Source: Clostridium_AD sp050717635
GTDB taxonomy: Bacteria > Bacillota > Clostridia > Clostridiales > Clostridiaceae
NCBI RefSeq assembly: GCF_050717635.1
Contig: NZ_JBOITO010000042.1
Location: forward strand, 1 to 64,000
DNA: 64,000 nt
Direction: 5' to 3'
Shown one piece after another: positions 27,358 through 36,440 of the stretch; position 1 is the first letter of the stretch, and each line of letters opens with the position of its first letter. The notes beneath the pieces are model-generated. The model did no database searches, was not told the DNA's origin, and saw only the letters and a program-made list of their open reading frames with translations. Both the position numbers and the translations under genes were made by a program.

Positions 27358-29019
27358 ATGAAAAAAAATAAGGCGGTAATCAGAAAGTCTATCTTTATTC
27401 CAATGAGTATCATTTTTGTTACAGTAATTTTAACAGGTATTATTGCACCAGAAGCATTCTATAATGGAGAAAATGCTATAGTTGGATTTGCTTTTGAAAA
27501 TTTTGGTTGGTTATTCCAAATATCAGGTGGCATTTTTGTAGCACTTTGCATATTTCTATTGTTTTCTAAATACGGAAACATTAGATTTGGTGGTAAAGAT
27601 GCAAAACCCAATTTTAGCAACTGGAATTGGTTCGCTATTACTCTTACTGCAGGAATAGCAACAGGAATATTATTTTGGGGTATTGCAGAACCGATAACCC
27701 ATTTTATGAATCCACCTAAGGTTCTTGGAATTGACCCAGGAACTGAGGCAGCAGCAATATTTGCTATGAGGACATCGTTTGTACATTGGACGTTCATACC
27801 TTATGCAATGTATTCTATAGCAGGTATTGGTATAGCATATGCAGTATATAATATGAAACTTCCATACCAAGTTAGCTCAGTACTATATCCTATATTTGGG
27901 AAAAAAATTAAAGGTGCTGTTGGATCAGTAGTTGATAATTTATGTTTGTTTGCTATGGCAGGCGCAGTTGCTGCAATACTGGGTGTAGGTACAATGCAAA
28001 TAGGTAGCGGAATTAATATTTTAACAGGTATAAAAACTGGTAAATCTTTATGGCTAATAATAATAGTGTCAATAGTTGTAACTTATATTGCATTTAGTTA
28101 CACAGGAGTTAGCAAAGGTGTAAGATGGCTTGCAGACAAAAACTCAAAGATATTTATTATAATAATGTTGTTTGTATTTATATTTGGGCCAACAGCATTT
28201 ATATTAAATTTAGGAACCCAAAGTGCAGGAGATTTTATCCAAAATTTCTTTACAAGTACTAGTTTTACAAGTCCTATAAATGGATCTGACTGGCCAAGAT
28301 GGTGGCCAATTTACTACTGGGCAATTTGGCTTGCATATGCACCACTTGAAGGATTGTTCTTTACCATGCTTTGCAAAGGTAGAACAATAAGAGAGTTTCT
28401 CATAGTTAATCTCGTACTTCCATCAGCGTTCGGGTTAGTTTGGTTTTCGGTATTTGGAGGAGCTGCTATCCATCTTGAACTTAATGGAGCAAAATTGTGG
28501 AGTACAATACAAGATAAAGGACTTGAAGTATCATTGTTTGCATTCATGCAAAATTTTCCATTAGCAAAGTTTATGTGTTGGTTAATAATATTTACTATAA
28601 TAATATCAATTGTAACACTATGCGATTCAATGACAGCAACAATAGCTTCACTTTCAACTACAACTAATAATAATTCGAATTTCGAAGCTCCTGGGTATTT
28701 GAAAATATTTTGGGGAGTAGTTATGGCTTCTATGGCTATAGTGAATATTCTGAGCTCTGGAGGGAAGATTAGCGGTATTGATTCTACAAAGCAAATTGCT
28801 ACGGTTGCAGGTTTTCCAATATTATTTCTAATGTTACTTATGGCATACTGTACAATAACAATGTTAGTTAAGAATGAAAAGTATGATTTAGCGTATTATC
28901 CAGATACAGCACATATTGATGAGGAAGTAGTAGTTAAGAACGAAGAAGATGAAAAAGATATAGAAGTTATGAATGAGGAAGATGCAGTAGTTAAAAATGA
29001 TGATACGCTGAAGATGTAA
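27358..29019 (+). CDS. BCCT-family betaine transporter, candidate ergothioneine importer
   Basis: Betaine/carnitine/choline-type secondary carrier, 553 residues, 12 helices. The family's tryptophan-rich TM8 signature is visible as DWPRWWPIYYWAIWLAYAPL (about 315-334), and the glycine-rich TM3 GIATGILFWGIAEP at about 97-110. BCCT substrates carry a quaternary ammonium group. The next gene, 57 bases on, is a HAL-fold lyase of ergothionase type, so ergothioneine (a histidine betaine) is the likely cargo; this is inference. The hydrophilic tail carries an acidic near-repeat (VVKNEEDE, VMNEEDA, VVKNDD). Ribosome binding site AAGGGAG. Confidence 0.88.
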   Translation: MKKNKAVIRKSIFIPMSIIFVTVILTGIIAPEAFYNGENAIVGFAFENFGWLFQISGGIFVALCIFLLFSKYGNIRFGGKDAKPNFSNWNWFAITLTAGIATGILFWGIAEPITHFMNPPKVLGIDPGTEAAAIFAMRTSFVHWTFIPYAMYSIAGIGIAYAVYNMKLPYQVSSVLYPIFGKKIKGAVGSVVDNLCLFAMAGAVAAILGVGTMQIGSGINILTGIKTGKSLWLIIIVSIVVTYIAFSYTGVSKGVRWLADKNSKIFIIIMLFVFIFGPTAFILNLGTQSAGDFIQNFFTSTSFTSPINGSDWPRWWPIYYWAIWLAYAPLEGLFFTMLCKGRTIREFLIVNLVLPSAFGLVWFSVFGGAAIHLELNGAKLWSTIQDKGLEVSLFAFMQNFPLAKFMCWLIIFTIIISIVTLCDSMTATIASLSTTTNNNSNFEAPGYLKIFWGVVMASMAIVNILSSGGKISGIDSTKQIATVAGFPILFLMLLMAYCTITMLVKNEKYDLAYYPDTAHIDEEVVVKNEEDEKDIEVMNEEDAVVKNDDTLKM

Positions 29020-29076
29020 GTAAGAAATATTATGCGAAATTTTTAACTTAAAAAAATAATTTTATGAGGTGAAAAA

Positions 29077-30594
29077 ATGGACAATGTACTATTACTAACA
29101 GGGAAGGATTTAACCATTCAGGATGTTTATAATGTATCCGTTAAAAGTTATAGCGTTGAAATAAGTGTAGCAGCAAAAAAAGTACTTGAAGATTCAAGGC
29201 AACTTGTTTTTGATTTGGTAGATAGCGATATACCTGTCTATGGTTTCAACACAGGTGTTGGTTGGAATAAAGACAAGAAGGTTATGAAGGAGTTTTTTAA
29301 TCAGTACAATACAAATCTTATTCGTGCTCACTGCGTTGCAGTAGGACCTAATGCAAGCGTTGAGGAAGTAAGAGCAATCATGCTTGTAAGGTTTAATGCA
29401 CTCTTAAATGGATGCACTGGTATACAACCTGCTATAGCTTATAAGTATGCTGAAATGCTAAATAAAAAGGTTACACCTGTAGTACCTGAAAGAGGCTCTG
29501 TAGGAGAAGCTGATATTAGCTGTATGTCTCATATAGGTCTTTGCATGATAGGGGAAGGAGAAGCCTACTATGAGGGAAAACTCATGGCTGCTTCAGAAGC
29601 ACTTGCATTAGCTGGTATTGAAGAGGCAATTTTAGGGCCAAAGGATGGACTTGCAATAGTGAGCTCTAACGCACTTTCAGCTGGAGAGGGGGCACTAGTA
29701 ATTAAAGAAGTACAAAACCTACTTGACACTGCTGATATGGTATACGCAATGAGCCTTGAAGGACTTAATGGAAATACATCTCCACTTGACCCGAAAACAC
29801 ATGAAGCAAGACCTTTCCCTGGGCAGGCATATAGTGCGAAAAAAATAAGTGAGTACTTGGAAGGTAGTTATATATACCATGCAGATTGGAAAAAACCAGT
29901 TCAGGATCCATTGAGTTTCAGGGGTGCTGCTCATATTCATGGAGCAATTAGAGATGCACTTGAGTATGTTGAAAAATATCTTACGATACACATAAACTCT
30001 TCAGATGATAATCCATGTGTAATATTAGATGAAAGAAGAATTGCTTCATGCTCAAATTTTGAAGTGACAAACTGGGTATTGGGTTTTGAAATGTTAGGAA
30101 TAGCACTGAGTCATATGTCAAAAATATCTTGCTATAGAACAATAAAGCTTAGTACTCCTGATTTTACAAAGCTACCAAGATTTTTGTCGCCAGCTGATAA
30201 TGTAATATGTTTTGGTACAATTCAAAAGGCATTTGCTTCTTTAGATACTGAAATAAGACATCTTTCAAATCCTGCCACAGCAGACTATTTTTCAGTAGCT
30301 GGAGATATGGAAGATCATGCAAACAATTCACCTTATGTAGTTCAGAAAACTAGAAAAATTGTAGACAATATGTATTATATATTAGGCATGGAAGCAATGC
30401 ATGCAGCACAAGCCATAGATTTAAGAACGGATATTTCTTTAGGTAAAGGTACTAAAGCTGCTTATGCAGCTTTGAGAAGTGAGATACCATTTTACAGTGT
30501 TGATAGAAACCTAACTGTAGATATTCAAAAATCATATGAAGTCTTAAAAAGTGGAAAATTTATGGATGAAGTTAATAGAACAATAGAGAAATAA
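29077..30594 (+). CDS. MIO-less HAL-fold lyase, candidate ergothionase
   Basis: 505-residue member of the histidine ammonia-lyase superfamily. Fold landmarks remain: VYGFNTG (Tyr55), FRGAAHIHGA, NSSDDNPCVI, EDHANN and QAIDLRTD. The tripeptide that forms the MIO electrophile is gone: where HAL has GSVGASGDL this protein reads GSVGEADI (140-147), so an ordinary ammonia-lyase reaction is not expected. Ergothionase, which eliminates trimethylamine from ergothioneine to give thiourocanate by acid/base chemistry, is a HAL homologue known to work without MIO. Pairing with a BCCT betaine carrier and with urocanate-degrading genes supports that call. A true MIO-type hutH exists separately at 49322. 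Ribosome binding site GAGGTG. Confidence 0.8.
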   Translation: MDNVLLLTGKDLTIQDVYNVSVKSYSVEISVAAKKVLEDSRQLVFDLVDSDIPVYGFNTGVGWNKDKKVMKEFFNQYNTNLIRAHCVAVGPNASVEEVRAIMLVRFNALLNGCTGIQPAIAYKYAEMLNKKVTPVVPERGSVGEADISCMSHIGLCMIGEGEAYYEGKLMAASEALALAGIEEAILGPKDGLAIVSSNALSAGEGALVIKEVQNLLDTADMVYAMSLEGLNGNTSPLDPKTHEARPFPGQAYSAKKISEYLEGSYIYHADWKKPVQDPLSFRGAAHIHGAIRDALEYVEKYLTIHINSSDDNPCVILDERRIASCSNFEVTNWVLGFEMLGIALSHMSKISCYRTIKLSTPDFTKLPRFLSPADNVICFGTIQKAFASLDTEIRHLSNPATADYFSVAGDMEDHANNSPYVVQKTRKIVDNMYYILGMEAMHAAQAIDLRTDISLGKGTKAAYAALRSEIPFYSVDRNLTVDIQKSYEVLKSGKFMDEVNRTIEK

Positions 30595-30610
30595 ATAATT
30601 AAATTAATTT

Positions 30611-30705
30611 AGAACTTGCGGGTAAAACTGCAAGTTCTTAAATTTAAATAAAACAAATGTTTTATGTTCTGACTATTCTTTGACGCTTCTGATATAAAAT
30701 ATAAT
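30611..30705 (+). promoter_or_regulatory. Weak hairpin and candidate promoter before the molybdoenzyme genes
   Basis: AGAACTTGC pairs with GCAAGTTCT (30611-30638) but lacks a T-run, so it may only attenuate transcription. Downstream TTGACG (30680-30685) and TATAAT (30700-30705) are 14 bases apart, too short for a standard promoter. The TTGACG block resembles the GACG element at 34325 and 47032, suggesting an activator-dependent start (inference). Confidence 0.35.
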
Positions 30706-30735
30706 TAATTAATAATTAAGTTAGGAGAGATGATT

Positions 30736-31206
30736 ATGTTATTAAAATTAAATGTAAACAGAAATAATTATAGCGTAGATGTAGATCCATCTAAAAGGCT
30801 TTTAGATGTTATACGAGAAGACTTAAAATTAACAGGAACAAAGGAAGGCTGTAGCGAGGGTGAGTGTGGTGCTTGCACTGTCATTATGAATGGAAAAGCA
30901 ATTAATTCATGTATGCTACTTGCTGTTCAAGCAAGGGATAGTGAAATAATTACTGTTGAGGGCCTTGAAAAAGACGGTGAACTTTCTGAATTACAAAAGG
31001 CGTTTATAGAAAAAGGGGCAGTACAGTGTGGATTTTGCACATCTGGAATGCTTATGTCATCAAAAGCTCTTCTTATGAATAACACTGATCCGTCAGATGA
31101 AGAGATAAAGATAGCTATTGAGGGTAATTTATGCAGATGTACAGGGTATGTTAAAATTGAAGAAGCAGTAAAAGAAGCTATTAAAAATAATAAAGTAAAG
31201 GAGTAA
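30736..31206 (+). CDS. Molybdenum hydroxylase, small 2x[2Fe-2S] subunit
   Basis: 156-residue electron-transfer subunit of a xanthine-dehydrogenase-type enzyme. N-terminal plant-ferredoxin cluster (GCSEGECGAC, then a distal Cys in NSC) and C-terminal helical cluster (CGFCTSGM and CRCTGY). The start at ATG 30736 gives correct spacing from AGGAGAG; an ATG 6 bases earlier is too close. First of three contiguous subunit genes between the ergothionase-like gene and hutU. Confidence 0.92.
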   Translation: MLLKLNVNRNNYSVDVDPSKRLLDVIREDLKLTGTKEGCSEGECGACTVIMNGKAINSCMLLAVQARDSEIITVEGLEKDGELSELQKAFIEKGAVQCGFCTSGMLMSSKALLMNNTDPSDEEIKIAIEGNLCRCTGYVKIEEAVKEAIKNNKVKE

Positions 31207-31210
31207 TGGT

Positions 31211-32068
31211 ATGAATAATATTATAGTTAAAACTCCTTATAATTTAAATGAATTAGTAGAATACTTAAAATGTGCTGATAAAAATACTCATTTACTAAGT
31301 GGGGGTACAGATTTAGTGATAGAGATGCGTAATAATCCGTTATTCAATGGAACAATTGTAGATGTCAAAGGAGTTAAAGAACTTAATTATATAAGGATAG
31401 AAGATGATTTAATAAAAATAGGGGCTAATACTACTTTCACTGAAATTGCTGAAAATGATACAATAAAAAAATATGCAAGTGCTTTAAGTGAAGCAGCGTC
31501 AAATGTGGGCTCAACACAAATTAGAAATGTAGCAACACTGGCAGGAAATGTAGCTAATTGTGCAGCAGCAGCGGACGCTATACCCGCTCTTATAGCACTT
31601 GATGCAGAAATTAAGATAGTAAACGGAGAAGGTAAAATAGCTATAAAAGAAGTTGAAAAAATTCTTAAAATGCTTAAAAGGGATGAAGCTATTATAGAAA
31701 TAATTATTCCTTTAAGGAAGAATTGTATAAGTGCATTTGCAAAAATAGGTTCAAGGAGCAGAGTAACTATTGCAAAGCTTAACATAGCTGTATGTGTAAA
31801 CTGCACTGAAAAAATTAATTCTGCGGTTTTAGCTGTAGGAAGTTTAGGACCTATTGCTCATCGTCTTAAAAGTTGTGAGAAAGTACTTTTAAATGAACAA
31901 CCTTCAATTGAGCTTCTTGCAAAATTCAAGGAACGCTTGGCAGCAGAGGTAAATTTAGAAATACCTGGAAGAGCATCATTGCCATATAAGAGAGAAGCAA
32001 TTGTTGGGCTTTGTGAAGATGTTTTTTATTTGTTATTTCCGAAAACAAGAGGTGATAAAGTTGACTAG
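31211..32068 (+). CDS. Molybdenum hydroxylase, FAD-binding medium subunit
   Basis: 285-residue flavoprotein of the CO/xanthine dehydrogenase medium-chain family. FAD motifs LLSGGTDLV (about 28-36) and NVGSTQIRNVATLAGNVANC (about 98-117) are intact. There is no 40-residue cysteine-containing insertion, so it lacks the extra 4Fe-4S cluster that marks 4-hydroxybenzoyl-CoA reductase. It would pass electrons between NAD(P)H or another carrier and the iron-sulfur subunit. Starts 4 bases after the small-subunit stop, AAGGAG site; its end overlaps the large-subunit start by 8 bases. Confidence 0.9.
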   Translation: MNNIIVKTPYNLNELVEYLKCADKNTHLLSGGTDLVIEMRNNPLFNGTIVDVKGVKELNYIRIEDDLIKIGANTTFTEIAENDTIKKYASALSEAASNVGSTQIRNVATLAGNVANCAAAADAIPALIALDAEIKIVNGEGKIAIKEVEKILKMLKRDEAIIEIIIPLRKNCISAFAKIGSRSRVTIAKLNIAVCVNCTEKINSAVLAVGSLGPIAHRLKSCEKVLLNEQPSIELLAKFKERLAAEVNLEIPGRASLPYKREAIVGLCEDVFYLLFPKTRGDKVD

Positions 32069-34322
32069 TGATTATAGATATATTGGAAAAAGAGTTCCTA
32101 TGTTTGATGTTTATGAAAAAGTTACAGGTAAAATTAAATACGTAGGAGATATGGTTTTTCCAGGGATGATATATGGAAGCCTTTTGCTTTCAAATATTGC
32201 GCATGGAATTATTAAAAACATAGATATTAGCGAAGCTGAAAATTTTCCAGGAGTAGTAAAGATACTAACATATGAAAACACGCCTCATAATTATTTTAAT
32301 TCACATAAATGGTTTGAAGGACTTAGTGTTATAAAAGATGAACTTATGTTTACGAATAAAGTGAGATTTGTAGGAGATAAGGTAGCTGCTGTTTTTGCCG
32401 AGGATTATGAAACAGCAAGGAAAGCTTGCTCGCTTATAAAAGTAGAATATGAAGAACTTCCAGCAATAATCGATCCTTTTGATGCGTTAAAAGAAGATAA
32501 TATAAAAATTCATGAAGCGGGTAACCTTATAACAGAAAAAGTAATTAAATGTGGAGATGTTCTAAATGCATTAGAAAATGCAGAGCTTATAATTGAGGAC
32601 ACAGTTTCCACTCCTAAGATACATCATGCAGCAATGGAGCCTCATGTGTGTATATCAACCATAGACGAATTTAAAAATATAACAATATATTCACCTTGTC
32701 AGGAGGTGTTTTCAGTTCAAATTATAGTATCTGAGGCAATTGGTGTTCCAAAGAATAAGATAAGAGTTATCAAGCCACCTATGGGAGGTTCCTTTGGTGC
32801 AAAAACACATCCTATTCTTGATCAAATATGTGCATATACATCACTTGTAACTGGAAGGCCAGCAAAGTTACTTCTTGACAGAACTCAAAGTATTATAGCA
32901 ACAAGAACAAGGCATAATACTATTGGAAGTATAAAAACTGCTGTAAACATCAGTGGAGAAATAATAGGTAGAGATATAGATGTACTTATAGATACAGGGG
33001 CATATTTTACAAATGCAGAAGCTGTTTGCATGGCTATGGGTAAAAAAGCTTTTAGGTTGTATAGGATATTTAATCAAACTTATAGAGGGAGAGTAGTTTA
33101 CACTAATACTCCTATAGGAGGACCTGCAAGAGGATATGGTTCGCCACAAATTCATGCTTTAACAGAAATAAATATGAACAATGTGGCAAGAAAGCTTAAT
33201 ATGAACCCTATAGATATATATTTGAAGAATCTAGTTCATCCTTATGATAAAGACCCTACAGGGGGTACGGACCTTGGTGATTCTCAGATTATAAATTGCG
33301 TTATAGAAGGGGCAGAAGCTTTTAATTTCAGGGAAAGATTTGATAGGAAGAAGGATACAGGAAGATTTAAAAAAGGTGTAGGAATGGCTTGTGTAACACA
33401 TGGTAATGGGTATAAGGGAGCGTATCCGGATTTTACATCAGTTAGTTTATCTATTGATTCACAGGGCTCTCTTGATATGAAACAGTCAATTCATGATCTT
33501 GGTTGTGGCACAGTAACCACTATGATGCAGATAGCTGCAGAGGTTCTTGATATGGATATAAAAAAAGTAAGAGCTGTAGAGGCTGATACCAAATTTACGC
33601 CTTATGACAGTGCAGGATCTCAAGCAAGTAGAGTTACTTACGTTTGTGGAGCAGCAGTAAAAAGTGGTGCTGAAATAATAAAGGAAAAGCTTTTATGTTT
33701 TGGATCTAAATTACTTAATCTAAATAGGGATGATGTATATATTAGAGATGGGTATATATGTAGTAAGAACAATGAAGCAGATAAGCTATCTTATGGTCAA
33801 ATAGCAGTACAAGTGGAACTTAAATTCAGTGAAGATATATCTACTATATATACATATAAATCACCTGCAAATCCTGGAGCTTATGCTGCTGATTTCGCAG
33901 AGGTTACAGTTGACACTTTAACTGGCATGGTAAAGGTCACAGATTTCCTCGCTGTACATGATATTGGGCAAGCTATAAATAGAACTTTTGTTGAAGGACA
34001 GATTCATGGAGCTGTACAAATGGGAATAGGGTATGCACTTTCAGAAGAACTAAATATAGATAAGAATGGAAATACTAAATCTGATAGATTTAGCAAGTAT
34101 CATGTTGTAAATTCTCCAGATATGCCCGATGTAAAAGTTATTCTAATTGAAAATGGAGAAGAGTATGGGCCTTTTGGTGCAAAGAGTGTTGGGGAAATAT
34201 CAACAAACGGCGTAGCTCCGGCAGTAATAAATGCTCTAAATAATGCTCTAGGCGTAAATATAACTACAATGCCAGCCAATCAAGAGAGAGTTATGCGTTC
34301 AATAAAAGGAAAACATAAATAA
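32061..34322 (+). CDS. Molybdenum hydroxylase, molybdopterin large subunit
   Basis: Catalytic subunit (753 residues) of the xanthine oxidase family. Visible cofactor-loop motifs: GGSFGAK (about 242-248), GPARGYGSPQ (Arg357 region) and the C-terminal catalytic Glu in KSVGEI. The pterin-loop glutamine of GQG is Cys here (GCGT, Cys482). The start is TTG at 32061, six bases after GAGGTG, overlapping the FAD-subunit gene. Position between ergothionase-like and hutU genes suggests that it acts on the imidazole C2: reductive removal of sulfur from 2-thiourocanate is proposed. Purine hydroxylation is the conservative alternative, but no purine gene is near. Confidence 0.88.
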   Translation: MTSDYRYIGKRVPMFDVYEKVTGKIKYVGDMVFPGMIYGSLLLSNIAHGIIKNIDISEAENFPGVVKILTYENTPHNYFNSHKWFEGLSVIKDELMFTNKVRFVGDKVAAVFAEDYETARKACSLIKVEYEELPAIIDPFDALKEDNIKIHEAGNLITEKVIKCGDVLNALENAELIIEDTVSTPKIHHAAMEPHVCISTIDEFKNITIYSPCQEVFSVQIIVSEAIGVPKNKIRVIKPPMGGSFGAKTHPILDQICAYTSLVTGRPAKLLLDRTQSIIATRTRHNTIGSIKTAVNISGEIIGRDIDVLIDTGAYFTNAEAVCMAMGKKAFRLYRIFNQTYRGRVVYTNTPIGGPARGYGSPQIHALTEINMNNVARKLNMNPIDIYLKNLVHPYDKDPTGGTDLGDSQIINCVIEGAEAFNFRERFDRKKDTGRFKKGVGMACVTHGNGYKGAYPDFTSVSLSIDSQGSLDMKQSIHDLGCGTVTTMMQIAAEVLDMDIKKVRAVEADTKFTPYDSAGSQASRVTYVCGAAVKSGAEIIKEKLLCFGSKLLNLNRDDVYIRDGYICSKNNEADKLSYGQIAVQVELKFSEDISTIYTYKSPANPGAYAADFAEVTVDTLTGMVKVTDFLAVHDIGQAINRTFVEGQIHGAVQMGIGYALSEELNIDKNGNTKSDRFSKYHVVNSPDMPDVKVILIENGEEYGPFGAKSVGEISTNGVAPAVINALNNALGVNITTMPANQERVMRSIKGKHK

Positions 34323-34324
34323 TA

Positions 34325-34359
34325 GACGTTTTGATGACAATTTAGTAGTAAGATATAAT
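34325..34359 (+). promoter_or_regulatory. Candidate regulatory element before hutU
   Basis: GACGTTTTGATG at 34325-34336, repeated exactly at 47032-47043 before the racemase-like gene, with a TATAAT at 34354-34359. It may bind one of the giant regulators. Only two exact copies, so tentative. Confidence 0.35.
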
Positions 34360-34390
34360 TATAATAATATGCAGAAGGGAATGATAAGTA

Positions 34391-36418
34391 ATGGTTAACA
34401 ACATGAATATTAAAGATGCAATGACAACTTCTTTAGACAGTTATTTACCTAAGATGCCTAAATTTGTTAAGGGAATAAGAAGAGCTCCAGACAGGGGGTT
34501 CCATCTTTCAAAGTCACAGACAGAAATAGCACTTAAGAATGCACTTCGTTATATTCCAGAAAAGTTTCACGAGGAAATTATACCGGAATTCATGGAGGAG
34601 CTTACTACAAGAGGAAGAATATATGGATATAGATACCGTCCTGATGCAAAAATATATGGAAAACCAATTGATGAATATGAAGGAAAATGTATTGAAGGTA
34701 AAGCTTTTCAGGTTATGATTGATAATAATCTTGATTTTTCTGTAGCGCTATATCCCTATGAACTTGTCACATATGGTGAAACAGGAAGTGTATGTCAAAA
34801 TTGGATGCAATATAGACTAATAAAAAAATATCTACAGATAATGACTCAAGACCAAACCTTGGTTTTAGAATCTGGACATCCTCTTGGACTTTTCAAATCA
34901 AAACCTGATTCACCGAGAGTAATGATTACAAATGCACTAATGATAGGGATGTTTGATAATCAAAAGGATTGGGAAATCGCTGAACAAATGGGTGTAGCAA
35001 ACTATGGACAAATGACTGCAGGGGGATGGATGTATATAGGGCCACAGGGGATAGTTCATGGTACTTACAATACATTATTAAATGCAGGAAGAATGAAGCT
35101 TGGAATACCAGAGGATGGAGATTTAAAAGGACATATATTTGTAACATCAGGACTAGGTGGTATGAGTGGTGCTCAGCCAAAGGCAATTGAAATAGCAAAT
35201 GCTGTAGGAATTGTAGCTGAGGTTGATGAATCAAGAATTGGTACAAGGCTTGAGCAAGGATGGGTTATGAAGCAATCCTCAGATCTTGATGAGGTATTTA
35301 AAATTGCTGAAGAATATATTGAAAAGAAAGAAGCAATGTCAATTGCATACCATGGTAATATAGTGGACTTACTAGAATATGCGGTAAAAAACAATAAGAA
35401 AATTGATTTGTTATCTGATCAAACATCTTGCCATGCTGTATATGAAGGTGGGTATTGTCCTCAGGGAGTAACATTTGATGAAAGAACAGAGTTCCTTGCT
35501 AAAGATAGAGATACTTTTTGTAAATTAGTCGATAAGACTTTAAGACGTCATTTTGAACTTATAAAAATGTTAGATGATAGAGGGACATATTTCTTTGATT
35601 ATGGCAATTCATTTATGAAAGCAGTTTATGATGCAGGAGTTAAAGAAATATCAAAAAATGGAATAGATGAGAAAGATGGATTTATATTCCCTTCTTACGT
35701 TGAGGATATAATGGGACCACAGCTATTTGATTATGGGTATGGACCATTCAGATGGGTATGTTTAAGTGGAAAGAGTGAAGATTTGCTAAAGACTGATCAT
35801 GCTGCAATGGGATGTATAGACCCAAATAGAAGATATCAAGATAGAGATAACTATAACTGGATAAGGGATGCAGAAAAAAATAATCTTGTAGTTGGGACGG
35901 AGGCAAGAATACTTTATCAAGATGCTACGGGAAGAATAAATATAGCACTTAAGTTCAATGAGATGGTTAGAAACGGAGATATAGGAGCCGTTATGATTGG
36001 TAGAGATCATCATGATGTAAGTGGTACTGATTCACCATTTAGAGAAACTGCCAATATAAAAGATGGAAGTAATGTTATGGCGGATATGGCTGTACAATGT
36101 TTTGCAGGAAATGCAGCAAGAGGTATGAGTCTTGTAGCGCTTCATAATGGAGGCGGTGTAGGAATTGGTAAATCAATAAATGGAGGATTTGGCCTTGTAC
36201 TAGATGGAAGTTCTAGAGTAGACGAGATAATTAAGTCTTCTATATCATGGGATGTTATGGGCGGAGTTGCAAGACGTTCTTGGGCTAGAAATGAACATTC
36301 TATAGAAACAGTAATAGAATTTAACGATACACATAAAGGCACGGACTATGTTACTATTCCCCATTTAACAAATGAGAACCTAGTGGTGGAAGCAGTTAGC
36401 AAGTATTTTAAAAAATAA
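34391..36418 (+). CDS. hutU: Urocanate hydratase, long form
   Basis: Adds water to urocanate to give 4-imidazolone-5-propanoate, with tightly bound NAD+ as electrophile. 675 residues, like the long UROC1-type form rather than the roughly 555-residue enteric type. Landmarks: GLGGMSGAQPKA (NAD binding, about 255), SDQTSCHAVYEGGYCP, YGYGPFRWVCLSG and a glycine-rich GGGVGIGKSINGG (about 595). The conserved Cys-containing YGPFRWVCLSG is intact. In this cluster it would act after the lyase and molybdoenzyme; direct action on thiourocanate is a possible alternative. Confidence 0.95.
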   Translation: MVNNMNIKDAMTTSLDSYLPKMPKFVKGIRRAPDRGFHLSKSQTEIALKNALRYIPEKFHEEIIPEFMEELTTRGRIYGYRYRPDAKIYGKPIDEYEGKCIEGKAFQVMIDNNLDFSVALYPYELVTYGETGSVCQNWMQYRLIKKYLQIMTQDQTLVLESGHPLGLFKSKPDSPRVMITNALMIGMFDNQKDWEIAEQMGVANYGQMTAGGWMYIGPQGIVHGTYNTLLNAGRMKLGIPEDGDLKGHIFVTSGLGGMSGAQPKAIEIANAVGIVAEVDESRIGTRLEQGWVMKQSSDLDEVFKIAEEYIEKKEAMSIAYHGNIVDLLEYAVKNNKKIDLLSDQTSCHAVYEGGYCPQGVTFDERTEFLAKDRDTFCKLVDKTLRRHFELIKMLDDRGTYFFDYGNSFMKAVYDAGVKEISKNGIDEKDGFIFPSYVEDIMGPQLFDYGYGPFRWVCLSGKSEDLLKTDHAAMGCIDPNRRYQDRDNYNWIRDAEKNNLVVGTEARILYQDATGRINIALKFNEMVRNGDIGAVMIGRDHHDVSGTDSPFRETANIKDGSNVMADMAVQCFAGNAARGMSLVALHNGGGVGIGKSINGGFGLVLDGSSRVDEIIKSSISWDVMGGVARRSWARNEHSIETVIEFNDTHKGTDYVTIPHLTNENLVVEAVSKYFKK

Positions 36419-36440
36419 TACATTTGAGAGGAAAGCGTTT

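Noticed and set aside
29494..29520. Treating the missing MIO triad as a sequencing error or pseudogene
   Set aside because: The frame is open over 505 codons, other family motifs are conserved, and the change is a clean in-frame substitution consistent with a known MIO-free subgroup.
29077..30594. Calling the first HAL homologue hutH
   Set aside because: It lacks the Ala-Ser-Gly triad needed for MIO, and a canonical hutH is present at 49322.
32001..32060. Upstream ATG for the molybdopterin subunit
   Set aside because: It would extend the protein by 20 residues inside the FAD-subunit gene. The TTG at 32061 has the ribosome site and matches the family N-terminus.
30736..34322. Plain purine xanthine dehydrogenase
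   Set aside because: Subunit motifs allow it, but no purine permease, uricase-type or xanthine-related gene is near and the trio is locked inside a histidine-type pathway. Kept only as an alternative.
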